This document shows positions 1-11,174 of a stretch of DNA of 64,000 nucleotides, one piece after another (position 1 is the first letter of the stretch; every line of letters begins with the position of its first letter). Source of the DNA: Cordia subcordata (lineage: Eukaryota; Streptophyta; Magnoliopsida; Boraginales; Cordiaceae); NCBI GenBank assembly GCA_028554755.1, contig JAPTOF010000005.1, positions 12,166,501 to 12,230,500 on the forward strand, read 5' to 3'. A program made the position numbers and the translations under genes. A model generated the notes under the pieces. That model worked only from the letters and a program-made list of their open reading frames with translations. It searched no databases and had not been told where the DNA came from.

Positions 1-60
1 ACATATATATATGTGTATGTAGAAGGTCTAGTTCATTAAATTTTATTAATGAAGATTTTC

Positions 61-620
61 AATGTAATAGTTCATTATATGTGTTAAAGCAATAAATAAA
101 TAAACCAATATCCTCTCTACAAGTTTAAGCTTTTAAATGAGATGGTAACTTAACTTGGCATCAGAGCTTAGAATTAAAACAGTCCCAGGTTCGAAATTCA
201 TCGCAACCCTTTTAGAAATATTAAATTGTCAACGTACAAGCTCGCTACTCATAAGCAGTCTCAAGTTCAAAACTCACTGCAACCTAATTACAAATATTAA
301 ATTGTCTGCGTGCAAGCTCTAAACAATAAATTGTCTACGTACAAGCTCGCTACCCATTTAAAAATATTAAATTATCTAAGTACAAACTCTAAACAAATTA
401 CGTACAAGCTCTAATCAAATTACCATGTATATAAGGAAGCGTGTTAACAAAATAAATAAATAAACTAATATCTTCTCTACAAATTTAAACTTTTAGATGA
501 AGTAGTAACCTAATTAACAAATTACCCTATGCATAAGAGAGCGTGTTAATACAATAAATAAATAAACTAATATTTTTTTTTATAAATTTAAACTTTTAAA
601 TAAGACAGTAACTTAACTAT
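61..620. repeat. Diverged repeat cluster with three ~75-bp units
   Basis: A unit of roughly 75 bp (an AATAAATAAATAAA run, then a CTAATATCTTCTC-like stretch, then TTTAAACTTTTA and a GTAAC-TTAAC end) occurs at about 80-153, 440-514 and 543-617. Between units one and two, a shorter motif around GTACAAGCTC recurs about five times (230-415). A tRNA-like pair (TGGCATCAGAGC near 157 and GGTTCGAAATTC near 188) lies after the first unit, so the source may be a tRNA-related retroelement. No coding potential is seen. Confidence 0.55.
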
Positions 621-1109
621 ATAGTCTCTTATAAATAAGAATAGTTCCTCTTATAATGAAAATCTCGTGTACGTACGGAATATTTAATATAATTGTTAAC
701 AGACAAATTGAAGTATCCGGCGGTTGACCAAAAAAAGAAAAAAGTATCCAGTGATACATAAAAATTCTTGTATTTTAACGTGTGTGTATATATATACATA
801 TATGTATATATGTGTGTGTGTGTGTTGTGTATGTATGTAAATCGGAGCCTATGGACCAGCGTAGCCGCAGCTAGGTTTTCATCTCCGCTTTTGCGGATGT
901 AGAATGCTTTGACAAATCTGAAAAACCACCTCCAGGTTGATTGCAATCGTTTTCGTCTTTGTTTAAAAAAAAAAAAAAAGACATCGAGTATCAACACATC
1001 CATGATACAAGGATAAGCTAACGAAATGGTATAAATTTGACAACAATCAAAACAATATATATATATAAGTGTTCCATATATTTAAAATCCCTAAACATCT
1101 TAGTCCATC

Positions 1110-1119
1110 AACCACAAAA

Positions 1120-1157
<38 letters not shown>
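1110..1157. repeat. (TA)n microsatellite
   Basis: About 18 uninterrupted TA dinucleotides in AT-rich intergenic DNA. Such tracts are common in plant intergenic regions and introns. Nothing nearby suggests a function. Confidence 0.9.
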
Positions 1158-1158
<1 letters not shown>

Positions 1159-1452
1159 AGTTAATTCTGTATAAAGAAATATTGGTGGGAGAATCCTTGA
1201 TGCTTTTAATTTCAACTCAAAAACTATTCCGAAGTTTATCGCGCAAGAACCACATATATGAATTTCTACTAATTACGTACACACCAAAATCACAATTAAC
1301 TTTGAGGGGCTTAAATTTTAAAGAAAATTTAAAATTTAATTACCTCTACCAAAAATTACCAAAATCGCAAGCCTTATAATTGTTATCCTTCTATTCCCAT
1401 TGAAAAGTCTCAACCTGGCCTTCGGAAGTCAAAGTCCTTAATTTCTCCTGCA

Positions 1453-1522
1453 TTAAAACCAAAAAAAAAAAACAAGGGGGGGGGGGGGGAGGGGGGAGAG
1501 AGAGAGAGAGAGAGAGAGAGAA
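1453..1522. repeat. Strand-asymmetric purine tract (A12, G14, G6, (AG)n)
   Basis: The plus strand carries almost only purines over about 65 bases: a run of 12 A, a run of 14 G, one A, six G, then about 13 AG repeats. It is low-complexity DNA with potential for G-quadruplex or triplex structure. The short minus-strand open frame across it is an artefact of composition. Confidence 0.9.
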
Positions 1523-2504
1523 AACCACCACCCAATTTACCATCTTTATATCTTGTTTAACCAATGCCAATATCAAAACTCAGCCCACAGCTCTACCCTA
1601 AGCACGATAATATAAAATAATAGAGGTTGATAGAGCAAATGTCTTGCTTAAGGAAAAGGACTTAACTAAATAATTGGATCAATAAATAAGTAACAGAAAT
1701 AACAAAATTAAGGTCCAGTTCAGCAATGGTATTTTAAGTAATTTTAGTTTTTTGACCAAACACTCGGTTAAAACACTACTTCCTCTCTTTGATTTTTCAA
1801 TAAAACAGTATTTTAAGTAATATTTTTATTCCAAATAGTATTTGAAGTATTATTTGTGAAACGTTAATATTATTAGCGTTTCAAAATAGAATTTAGTGTT
1901 TTATCTTTTTTTGGGCAATACTATCCCCTCTCTAATTTTTTTCGACAATTCTACCCTTTATCCAATCTATGTATATATTTTTATATTTTCTTTCACAAAA
2001 TAAATACAAAACAATACAAAAATTAATTTTAAATTCTATTCGTATCAAAATATATTAATTAAGTATAGGTCTTACTCGTCCATTTATTATTTTTGGCAAA
2101 TACAAAGTTTCAATCAATTATAAATATTTCTATAATAAAAAAGATTTGTTTAGAATATTAATAAAATTAACTTATTAGAAAACTAATTTTATCATGCTTT
2201 ACTAATAAAATACAATTTAAGAAACACATATTTAATTATAAAATAAATAATCTTAATTATTTCGATCATAATAATAATAATCATCATTACAATAATTACG
2301 TGATACAAATTTTTTTTTTTTGTTATTTTGCATTCACGAGCTAACCCAACAGTTAGTTTTATCAAACGCACCTAAAATAATCTGCTAGTAAAACAGCTAT
2401 CCATTAACTACTAAAACTCAACAACTATCCGCTACCCAAATAGCTATCCTCAACTCAAATAGCTATTTGCTACCTAATTTGCTAAATGCTCCGAACAAGC
2501 CCTA
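1523..2504. other. AT-rich intergenic DNA with MITE-like remnants
   Basis: No gene is seen. The stretch near 2340-2505 ends in sequence resembling the GGGCTTGTTTGGA-type termini of Tourist-like MITEs (CCGAACAAGCCCT at about 2490), and 1705-1760 looks like a related terminus. The remnants are too degraded to define full elements. Confidence 0.4.
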
Positions 2505-3898
2505 AATATCTATCTATAGTATATACTAAAATAATAATCCCAAACCTCATATTTGATTCTTTCCAAATTTCAAAAGCACCACATTTTACTATGTGCCATG
2601 TACAATAATATATTCTGGAAAACACACACAAGCTTCCATTGCAAGCTTTCAATCATTAACTTTTTTCTTTTGAGAAAATTTCTTTCGCTTAGCAATTTTT
2701 TACTTTTTCTCTACATTTGAAATTTTTTTTCAACTTTTGATGTCACTTCCTTGGCTAATACACCTTATCTTACACTTAATTATAATCAAATCAAACTATT
2801 TTAAAATTTATTCATATAATAAATTACTTATATAAATTAATAATATTAAATTTATATCAAAATGCACCGCCACATACTGGCTAAATATCATTTCATCGTC
2901 ACGGAATAAGCTGCCCAGTCATCATAATAGCCAGCTGACATGTGGACAACAAAGCAAGGCAACATAGTCATATTCCCTAAGCTGAGCCGTACTTAAGGTT
3001 CCAGGGAAGTGTATCGGACAGTTTTGTGGTCGGAAAAGTCCCTTATAATTTTTTAAGGTTCATTAAAAGTGGATTAAATTTATTGTCATTAATAATCAAT
3101 TATTTTTAACGATAATTACATTACACTCACCCAAATTGCATGTTGTGGTGTTTTTCTGTCCAAATTAATTTTTGTTGGTTCATAACTATCCTTCCCTTTC
3201 CAACAAAAATTCCCTAATGTGCAAGTTTGAACCTACAAAATCAGTCTAGACTAGAAAAATTCTCACGACGGGCAATTTAGACAAGTGCAATGCAATTAAA
3301 ATTAAAGATAATGGATTTTTTTTTAATGGCATGGGTCCTATGTATTCTCAATGGATCATAAGAGGGTTAAAGGGACTTTTTAAACCATAGAGGATCCCAT
3401 GCACTTTTAATGGACCACGGGGGGTCCTTCGCAGTTTATCCAAAGAAATATTAATTTGGTGTAACTAGTACATGACCCGTGTGATTTACGGGTTTTAATA
3501 TAAATTTAATATTATTAATTTATATAAGTAATTTATTGTATGAATCAATTTTAAATAGCTTACTTTGATTAATGGCTTGATTACAATTAAGTGTAAGATA
3601 TCGAACGGTCGAGAAGGAAATGGCATAAAAAGCTTTGAAGATAAAAAAATACTTTTCAAATATGGAGAAAATTTTGTTAATTTGAAAAAAAAATGTTAAT
3701 TAAAAGAAATTTTCTCAAAAAAAAAAAAAGAAAAAAGTTATAGATTGAAAGTTTACCAGGGAAGGTTGTGTAAGTGTTTTTTAAATACTTTATTGTGCAT
3801 GTCACATGACAAAATATGATGCTTCTGAAATTTGAGGAGCAAATATAAGGTTTGGGATTATTACTTTAGTATGTAGTATAGAAGTATAGATAGATATT
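2505..3898. repeat. Long inverted repeat (arms ~360 and ~405 bp, ~630-bp spacer)
   Basis: The left arm (about 2505-2862) is a clear reverse complement of the right arm (about 3492-3898), with indels mostly in A/T runs. The outer ends match as ATATCTATCTATA against TATAGATAGATAT. The inner edge is at TTTTAATATAAATTTAATATT. A CCCGTG...ACGGG palindrome sits just inside the right arm (3476-3493). This is either one fold-back element or two copies of one Helitron-like family in opposite orientation. The spacer holds no recognisable gene. Confidence 0.7.
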
Positions 3899-3942
3899 AG
3901 CAAAACAAAGCAAGGAAAAAGTTGGGGACGAGACACAACAAA

Positions 3943-4125
3943 GGGCTTTTTTGAATTGTTTTTTTAAAATAAATATCATTGAAACAAGTATATTTGTTTG
4001 AAATAAGTATTTAAATTAAATTTTAAAAAACGTGAAACTCTGAAAAAAAAGTTAAAACTTTAATTTCTCAAAATATATCCTTTTCAAAAAATGTAGAAAA
4101 AATAAAAACTAATCCAAACAAACCC
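3943..4125. mobile_element. Tourist-like MITE (PIF/Harbinger type), degenerate
   Basis: The termini are imperfect inverted repeats: GGGCTTTTTTGAATTG at 3943 against the reverse complement of CAATTAGTTTG-type sequence ending ACCC at 4125 (reads GGGTTTGTTTGGATTAG). The interior is A/T-run rich, as in this MITE class. A better-preserved relative lies in NPF intron 1 (42143-42382). No clear TTA target duplication remains. Confidence 0.5.
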
Positions 4126-4808
4126 TAAACAAGTGAAAAATACACATAAAGGCAAAGGTTGAGTTTGGATACTGTGCCCCTATGTAGTGTACACCTAATT
4201 AGTGCTACGCCCTGCACAATGCATGAATGTACACTTGTTCACAACTTTTATACTATAATTTCATAACTTTTAATTATTTACTAATCTCATATTATATATT
4301 CACAATCTTAACACTTTATCTTCAAAACTTTTAATTGTTTACAATTAATTATTCACTACTCTGATATTATATGTTCAAAAGATTTATATTATATGTTTAC
4401 AATGATAAACTATTTGTTCACGAGGCTCTTTAAAATTTGTTCACAACTTGTGAACTAAATATTCACAATTAATGATCGATATGTTCACACGTTACAGATT
4501 TCAATTTACAAATTCCAACAAAACAAATATTAAAATTTACATTATTTTTTCTCATGATCATCTTCTTCTTTCATCTTAATCAATTATTTTCTTTGCATCT
4601 TTCTCTCTCACACACACACAAGAACAAATCTGTTGGATTTGACACCTAAAAAAAAAAGAGGGACTGTAGCGAAAGAGTGATGGCAATAGCGAGACAACGC
4701 GACGATGATAGCAAGAATTTCTTTTTTTTAAGTGAATATCAAAGAAAAAGAAAATTGAAAGCAAGGGAGAAGAGAAGATAACGAAGAGAGAGAATTTGCA
4801 GCTTTATA

Positions 4809-5128
4809 TATATACTAGTATGATACTCGTGTGATACACGGAGAGCGACATATGTGATTGGATATATTAAAATTATAAAGTTTTTGCTTCTTATTAAATT
4901 ATTAAAATAATTATATATTATGGAATTAATAAAACAATAATGATATATATAAAAAAAAGTGCATAATATTAACTAAATTAAAACATTTAACATAAGAATA
5001 GAACTAAATAAATGATTAAAAAATGACCTAAGAAAGGATATATTTAATTGATAAGTAATTATGAAAATCTTGTCATATAAAACGCCACTTAACAGCACGA
5101 AATTACAACTTATTTTTGCTTTATTATA
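4809..5128. mobile_element. Short interspersed element, Helitron-like, copy 1
   Basis: This ~320-bp stretch starts TATATATACTAG, carries a GTGTGATACACGG palindrome about 20 bp in, and ends at a second TATATATACTAG. A clearly homologous copy lies at 57645-57968 in the same orientation. The hairpin near the 5' end, CTAG at the 3' end and lack of TIRs or long target duplications suggest a non-autonomous Helitron, but this is inference. A second head with CATGCAATGCACGGGG follows directly at about 5129-5165. Confidence 0.55.
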
Positions 5129-7340
5129 TATATACTAGAATGTCTTCCCATGCAATGCACGGGGTTTGATATTCATATAATATAATATTAAAATTATATA
5201 ATGATTTCAAAATTAAAAAGTATTTTTTATAATTATTTCGATATTTATATGATATTTTTATATTTTTATTATTTTTCATTGTCATATTTGACAATTAATA
5301 TGAGGGATAAAATATAAATATATTTTTTCATATTAAATTTCCTACATTGGTTACAACTTTTATAGTTTTATAAAATTTAATTTACTAATTTTAGAAAAGA
5401 AAATGACGATGTAGTGTAGAGAAATAATTTTGCCATTTATTTTATTTTATTTATGTATTTGTTTGGATTTTCATAGCGAATTTTGTAATTATTACAAATT
5501 TTTTAAAATGACAACCCACTTATATAGCGTGGAATAAATGGCAACCAAAAATTTTAGCTTATTGTAAAAGGCAAGTAATAAATTAGCTCGTTGTAATTGG
5601 CAAGCTATTTGTAGTGCTAAAATAATGCTTACCTTTTATTAACTTATGAAATGTCTGTTATATCAAATGCGTAATAGGTGTAAATAAAGAATAAATGGGC
5701 AATATTGTCTTTAATGAATTTTTAATAGCTAAGAATAATGTGAACGCGACGTGACAAAAAAATAAACATTAGTTGAATAGGATTCGTCACGTGGCAAACA
5801 AATAAAGGCCAATAGTATAAGTGGGGATCAATCTTATCCATCTAGTTCTGCTTTATATATATATAATATGATTAGTGTGTGGTGTAGGGGGTAAATAGTA
5901 TAATTTGCGGTATTTGGCTATAAAATTGGATAATATCTGTTATCAATCTTTTGGAGTTGACTAAAAGCTTGATTAGGAATTGATTGGAAATCAATATCAT
6001 TAACCCTTGAAACCATTTTCGCTTTTTTTTTTTTTTGTATTCAATTTTATCTTGAGACTAATTGAGTGCTTAGGTAAAATGAAAAGATGGCTAATGCTTG
6101 GTGAAATAAGTTCTTAGGATAACGCTAGGAAAATTATTTCTCTGGATGAATCATGTGTTTTTAACCCTTGCTAATTAACAACCTAGGGTTAGTGCTTATG
6201 GTCTATGCATTTTGTTCAAGGTGATCCAATCTAAGTTCTCATTATATTCCAATGCATTCCGTTATTTTTATACAAGTACTGAATGTATCGAAGATGCAAT
6301 CAATCACAAATGCCCAAAAATATTTGAAGCCCAGAATATTCTCTCTCTTTTTTTTTCCTTCAAAGTTTAACCTTTTTGCCTCTTTTTTGTTTTTGGGTGC
6401 AAATCCAGTCAAAAAATTTGAAGCAATTGGTCTTCCTTGTGGTGCCGAACAATCTCATCGTTGAATCATACCATTCACTACCATTCCATACGTATAACTA
6501 AGCTGCAATACATGTACTCTTCAGTTCTCAAACTGATTCAAATTATTTTGCCTATACCAGACAACATAGTAAGGTACGAATCAATTGAATCTTGATAACT
6601 CCTCTGAAATTAGTTATTTGCCTACACTTGAAATATAAATTGGGCCAGAGTAAAAGGATATTTAGATTTTGGGTTTGAAATTTAGTAACGAGTACTTTTA
6701 TAGGGACAAAAATTTAACTAAAATTGAAAAGTTATTATCCAATAAAGCCTTTTGTCGATTTGGTTCTCCAACAATTTCCAATCGTGGTCCTTGCGGATCG
6801 GATCATCCATATAAGCTCTAATAAGTGACAATCTTCTTTAGAAACAAAATGCCTTTCATATCTACCAAAGGGTTGGTTATTGATCATTCTCCACACAAAA
6901 CTTGATTAAACTAGTTTTGATTAGAGCATTGTGCTTCGCTCATCACAATCACAAAAGTCAAGTCTTGATTCATAGAAGGGAGACCCCACCAATAACAATA
7001 TATAACGTTAATACTTAAAACCTCAACCTAGTGAACTCTAGATATCGTTTGCCTTTAATTTTCGTTAGATTAGATAATTCTGTTAAGAAAGACAGCTCAA
7101 TGCTGATCGAAAGTTTCTATGCTTTTTCTTCTGTACAAATGATTTGGCAGGATTTCTTTACTTTCTTTATTTTTAAGGTGAAAAGACAAATGCTCTGTTT
7201 ATTTATAAGATTTTATATATATAAATAGAAAAGTATGGTTTCTTTTTGAGTTATCATGAGATGCTTGTCTTATATTTTATTAGATAAAAATAAATAAATA
7301 AATGAATAAATATTTCTTCCTCCCATCAATAGAATAAACA
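5129..7340. other. AT-rich intergenic DNA
   Basis: It begins with another TATATATACTAG plus CACGGGG head of the same Helitron-like family (5129-5165). The rest shows no gene: open frames are short, lack codon bias and match no family I recognise. Around 5990-6480 the sequence is less AT-rich and may be old retrotransposon leader, but I cannot classify it. Confidence 0.4.
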
Positions 7341-7351
7341 TCTTATAATAA

Positions 7352-7904
7352 AGAGTAAATGACATATTACCCCCTGTAGTCTGACATAAGTATACAATAT
7401 CCCTTGAAGTTTCAAAACTATCTGATTACCCTCTCGAACTTTTTAAACGTATACTCATTACCCCTCGCCATCTGTTTTTGGTTAGTTTTGATGGAAATTG
7501 AATTATACGCACATGTGTGACGTTTTTTATTGAATAATATATACATATATATAACTAAATATTTTGAACCATTTAAACTCTTACACTTTTTATAAAAACG
7601 CTTAACTCATTCACTCCATGAAAACTCATGAGGATAATTTTGAGACTTCAAGGGGGGCATTACGCACTTATGCAACACTATAGAGAGGTTGCTATTTACT
7701 CTATATATTATGCAATGACAAAAGCAACACGCGCAACTCATGCGCGTAGACTCCAACTCCCATCAAAACTAACCAAAAACAGACGGCGGGGGGTAATTTG
7801 CACACGTTTAAGAAGTTCGAAGGAGTAGTTAGATAATTTTGAGATTTCAGGGAGATATTACGCATTTATGCCAGACTGTAGGGAGGTAATATGCCATTTA
7901 CTCT
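7352..7904. mobile_element. MITE with ~40-bp TIRs and ATAATAA direct repeat
   Basis: The left terminus AGAGTAAATGACATATTACC and the right terminus (reverse complement AGAGTAAATGGCATATTACC) match over about 40 bp, continuing through CTGTAGTCTGACATAA. Homology between the arms extends to about 150 bp on each side (7352-7496 against 7755-7904), so the element is fold-back. It is flanked by the direct repeat ATAATAA (7345-7351 and 7905-7911). No transposase is encoded. The superfamily is uncertain, possibly Mutator-like. Confidence 0.8.
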
Positions 7905-7960
7905 ATAATAAACTCATTCTAAACACAGCATAAATCTTATAGTGTCTTAATTTTTAAATG

Positions 7961-8191
7961 GGGTAAAATACACCAGACTCTTCTGTGGTCTATCATAAGT
8001 ACACGAAACCTCCCTATGGTACCAAATGTTCCACGACACCCTCTTGTGGGGAATAAAAATCCAACAACACTTCCCCACCATCTACCATAACTTAACGGTG
8101 TTAAAATATATAACAAAAAGACGTTAATAGGCACTCAACTTTTTTTTTTTTTGTTAATCACCTGCATAACTATTAATAAATAAACAAATAA

Positions 8192-8226
<35 letters not shown>

Positions 8227-8609
8227 CTCTCTGACACCGGAACGTGCATACAAACCCATCTCTATCAACAAAAAATCCCTGAACCAATTTTGGGAAAACT
8301 TAGATTATAAAGTGAGCTGCTTACGTTTACTAGGATTTGCAATTTGCTGCACTTCACTTTTCTATATTCTTTTGTGTGGTTGGGTAATTGTGATTCATAA
8401 TGTTGGCGAAAGATGGAGATTTTAGTGTTGCACTTAAAATTCTTGTGGTTTAAAGACTGAATTTGTTTCTTCCAAGGTGACCAACTAGAAATGCTCACCG
8501 GATTGTTGCAAAGGCTTCCTGAATGTAAATCTGTTGTGGGACTTTTGGAATCACTGGGAGTTATTATGCACTTACGATAAATTATTGGGAATTTTGGTAC
8601 ATTTTACCC
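7961..8609. mobile_element. TIR element with 10-bp near-perfect target duplication (MULE-like MITE)
   Basis: Termini are GGGTAAAATACACCA at 7961 and the reverse complement of TGGTACATTTTACCC ending at 8609. Flanks are TTTTTAAATG (7951-7960) and TTTTTAGATG (8610-8619), a 10-bp duplication with one mismatch, which fits a Mutator-like insertion (usual target duplication 9-11 bp). The interior includes a (TA)n run at about 8198-8223 and encodes no protein. Confidence 0.7.
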
Positions 8610-8786
8610 TTTTTAGATGATTATATAATAAGCTAATTTTATCAATTTCTCTTATATGAGTTTTAGTCCAATAACCTCCCTAATTTTTTTATTCTAAGGG
8701 CTCCCTACCATAATAGCTTCCCTACTTTTTGGCGTCCCTTTCTAGTTTCACTTTTTAATAATTTTCTATTTATTGTTAATTAATCA

Positions 8787-9186
8787 GTGCCCTATGCGAT
8801 TCACGGGGTTTTATTAATTTGATATCATTAAAATTTATGACTAATCATATTATAAATTATATATAGTTGTTTTTAATTTACAAAACACTATTACTCGATG
8901 TTATTACGTATGGAGACAAAAAATAACCCAACCTAAAGCATTAAGGTGAAGAACTTTAGGTAACTATCGAAGTTCATAATATAACCAAAAAAAAAAAAAA
9001 ATAGTTCATAATATAAAAAATAACAAAGTAGTGTAATGAATCAATACCTTAGTTCCTCTAATGTAAAATTAGAATAGCATGAACTGAAATTTGTTAATGA
9101 AATAAAACGAGGACAAAAAAAAAGATCATGCAGTTATTGAAAGTACAGAGAAAATATGTCTGAAACAAAAGCATAGATTCTCCAGG
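8787..9186. other. AT-rich intergenic DNA with a Helitron-like head
   Basis: CCCTATGCGATTCACGGGG near 8790 matches the palindromic head seen at 3476, 4833 and 5145, so it is probably another fragment of that family. The remainder is A/T-rich sequence without coding potential. Confidence 0.4.
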
Positions 9187-9950
9187 ATTTTAATAAAAAA
9201 TAAGAGAGTTTGAATAATACTTATAAAATATTGTTAGAATTTAATTTATCGTTTGAGGTTTACTTTCAACAAGTTCTAAAACTTACGAGTGTATTTCATA
9301 ATTAATGAGCTGAGTTTTCTTTTTAAGGAAAAAAAAAAAAAGAAAACTAACAAATTCAATAGTTGATCAATTAAGTGCATATGACATAAAAGAAGAACTA
9401 TTAAAAAGAAATTTAAAAATAGGCTAATTGAGTTCGTACAATATCATAAATTTTATATCCGGGAATACTCCAACGGTAAGAGGTGGAGATGGATACAGCT
9501 CAAGGCTCGGGTTTACATTTAGTCCCCTGCCCTTGGTTGAGTGCCGTTGACTTAACTGGTGCAATAGGGGATGTCTGTGAACCTAAGATTTGTTAGTTGG
9601 TGATCGGGTTTCGTCAGTTGGATTTTCTTTATCGCTATATATATATATATATATATATATATCAAAATTAATAAAAGACTAAGAGTTTGAACAATACTTA
9701 TATAATATTGTCATGATTTAATTTATCATATGAATTTTGCTTTCAACGGGTTACGAAACTTATAAGTTTCATAACTAATGAACTGAGTTTCTTTTTCTTT
9801 TTGAAAAAGAAAAAAAAAAGAAAATAAGAATTTCAACAGTTGATTAATTAAGTGCATATGACACAAAAGAAGAACAATTAAAAGAAATTTAAAAATAGGT
9901 TATTGAGTTCATACAACATCATAAATTTTGTGATTAACCAATCAAAATTA
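9187..9950. repeat. Tandem duplication (~280-bp units) interrupted by an insert
   Basis: 9187-9460 and 9665-9947 are clearly homologous. Both start at TAATAAAA, pass through ACTTATA-ATATTGT, GAACTGAGTTT and poly-A, and end at CATAAATTTT. A third unit begins at about 9948 (AATCAAAATTAATAAAAGA) but stops quickly. The sequence between the two units (9461-9664) is absent at the second unit boundary and is described separately as a SINE-like insert. Confidence 0.75.
9461..9662 (+). mobile_element. SINE-like insert with (TA)n tail
   Basis: About 180 bp of GC-richer sequence followed by about 13 TA repeats, inserted exactly where a tandem repeat unit would otherwise join the next. It carries CGGTAAGAGGTGG near the start and GGCTCGGGTTT about 30 bp later. 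These are placed like pol III A and B boxes but match consensus poorly. The SINE call rests on size, tail and insertion pattern. No target duplication is clear because the flanks are AT-rich. Confidence 0.4.
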
Positions 9951-9989
9951 ATAAAAGATAAAAGAGTCGGATCTGTCAACATTGTCATC

Positions 9990-10165
9990 CCGAGGTCTCA
10001 GTTTTGCTTTATTTTGGGCGTGTTCCATCTCAAATGGCAAAAGAAACCCGGCTAGTACAGGTCTTAGCAATGTGGCTGAGGACTTAGGAGATTTGGACAA
10101 TGCTTCCTGGGCAGATGACAATTAAGCAGATATGAATTTTGAGTTCTTTGACGAGGAGTAAATAC
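9990..10165 (+). pseudogene. Possible degraded coding fragment
   Basis: One plus-strand frame across about 9992-10162 reads as an acidic tail (Asp/Glu-rich, with an Asn-Val-Ala-Glu-Asp-Leu stretch and an FEFFDEE end) interrupted by one TAA near 10124. Codon composition is less AT-biased than the surroundings. I do not recognise the family. It may be the remnant of a captured or retroposed gene 3' end, or chance. Confidence 0.2.
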
Positions 10166-11174
10166 AGTCGAAGGTGAAGATTTGATAGAATTTACCCCGA
10201 ATTTTATTTTGGCCAAGAAATCCCAATGTTATATAAATTAAATTTCTAGGTGAATTCGGAAACTATAAGAGTTATGGAATTCCTTATATTTATAAATAGT
10301 GAGTTAATTGAATTAACCTATGCAGTAAATAGAGAAATAGAGAGATAAGAGAAAACAAGGGGAGAATTTCAACGGAATGATTATTTCTTGTTTGTCCATG
10401 AACATAAATTTTGGTCGAACCACATAGAAATCGCTCATCCGTCATTTCATTTTTCCCATTTGTTTATCTTAGTTCCAACACCAAAAGTCCCAATAGAGCG
10501 TTTGCTCGACACCATGCGTAGGGACGGGGGAATCGTGATTTTCAACTAGGTGTGTGGTAAAAGTATCCCCATGCAATCCCTATTGTGCCCCATTGCCAAT
10601 CCTCTTGGTGTAGGGGCGGGAGAAAGTAGGGAAAAAACAAGAAGAAGAAGGAGAAGAAGAGTAATTGCAATGTATTCCCTTTTTGTTTACATATATTTTC
10701 GCATTTTATCAATTATGTAATAAATTGATAATTGATTCTTAATTTCGAAATCTAATAAGGAAAAAGACGAAGTACGAAACATATATCAACAATTAACATT
10801 AAGATTCACGAAAGAAAGCAGGAATGAACCATCTTTACACGGTTTTACAAGAAGAGAAGTATAAACAACTAGTAAATGAAAATTCTGTCCACATCTCACA
10901 CATTTTCGACCCCCATGTATACATATATGTCTGTAAATACCTTTTCATCCATCCATCCATCCATGCCTTCCCAATATTGTTTTTATACCACATATGAAAC
11001 AATCCAACATAAAAACACAAAAAGAACTTAAAAAATCCCCAACAATATGAATAAAATCTCCCCCAAATCTTAGACCAAAAAATTATTTGTAAATAAACAA
11101 AAGAACCCTTTTAACGCAAATTCTGTTGTGATTGAGCCTTAATTTCCAGAGAACATGCATTGCAATGGTGACTC
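10166..11174. other. Intergenic DNA downstream of the patellin gene
   Basis: No gene is seen. The right part (about 10835-11174) should contain the 3' untranslated region of the minus-strand patellin gene. It is GC-richer than average and contains a (CATC)n run near 10948-10963. A purine-rich (GAA)n stretch lies at 10639-10662. Confidence 0.4.

Noticed and set aside
150..210. Possible tRNA gene (A/B-box-like motifs)
   Set aside because: No cloverleaf can be formed around the motifs, and the segment belongs to a repeat cluster.
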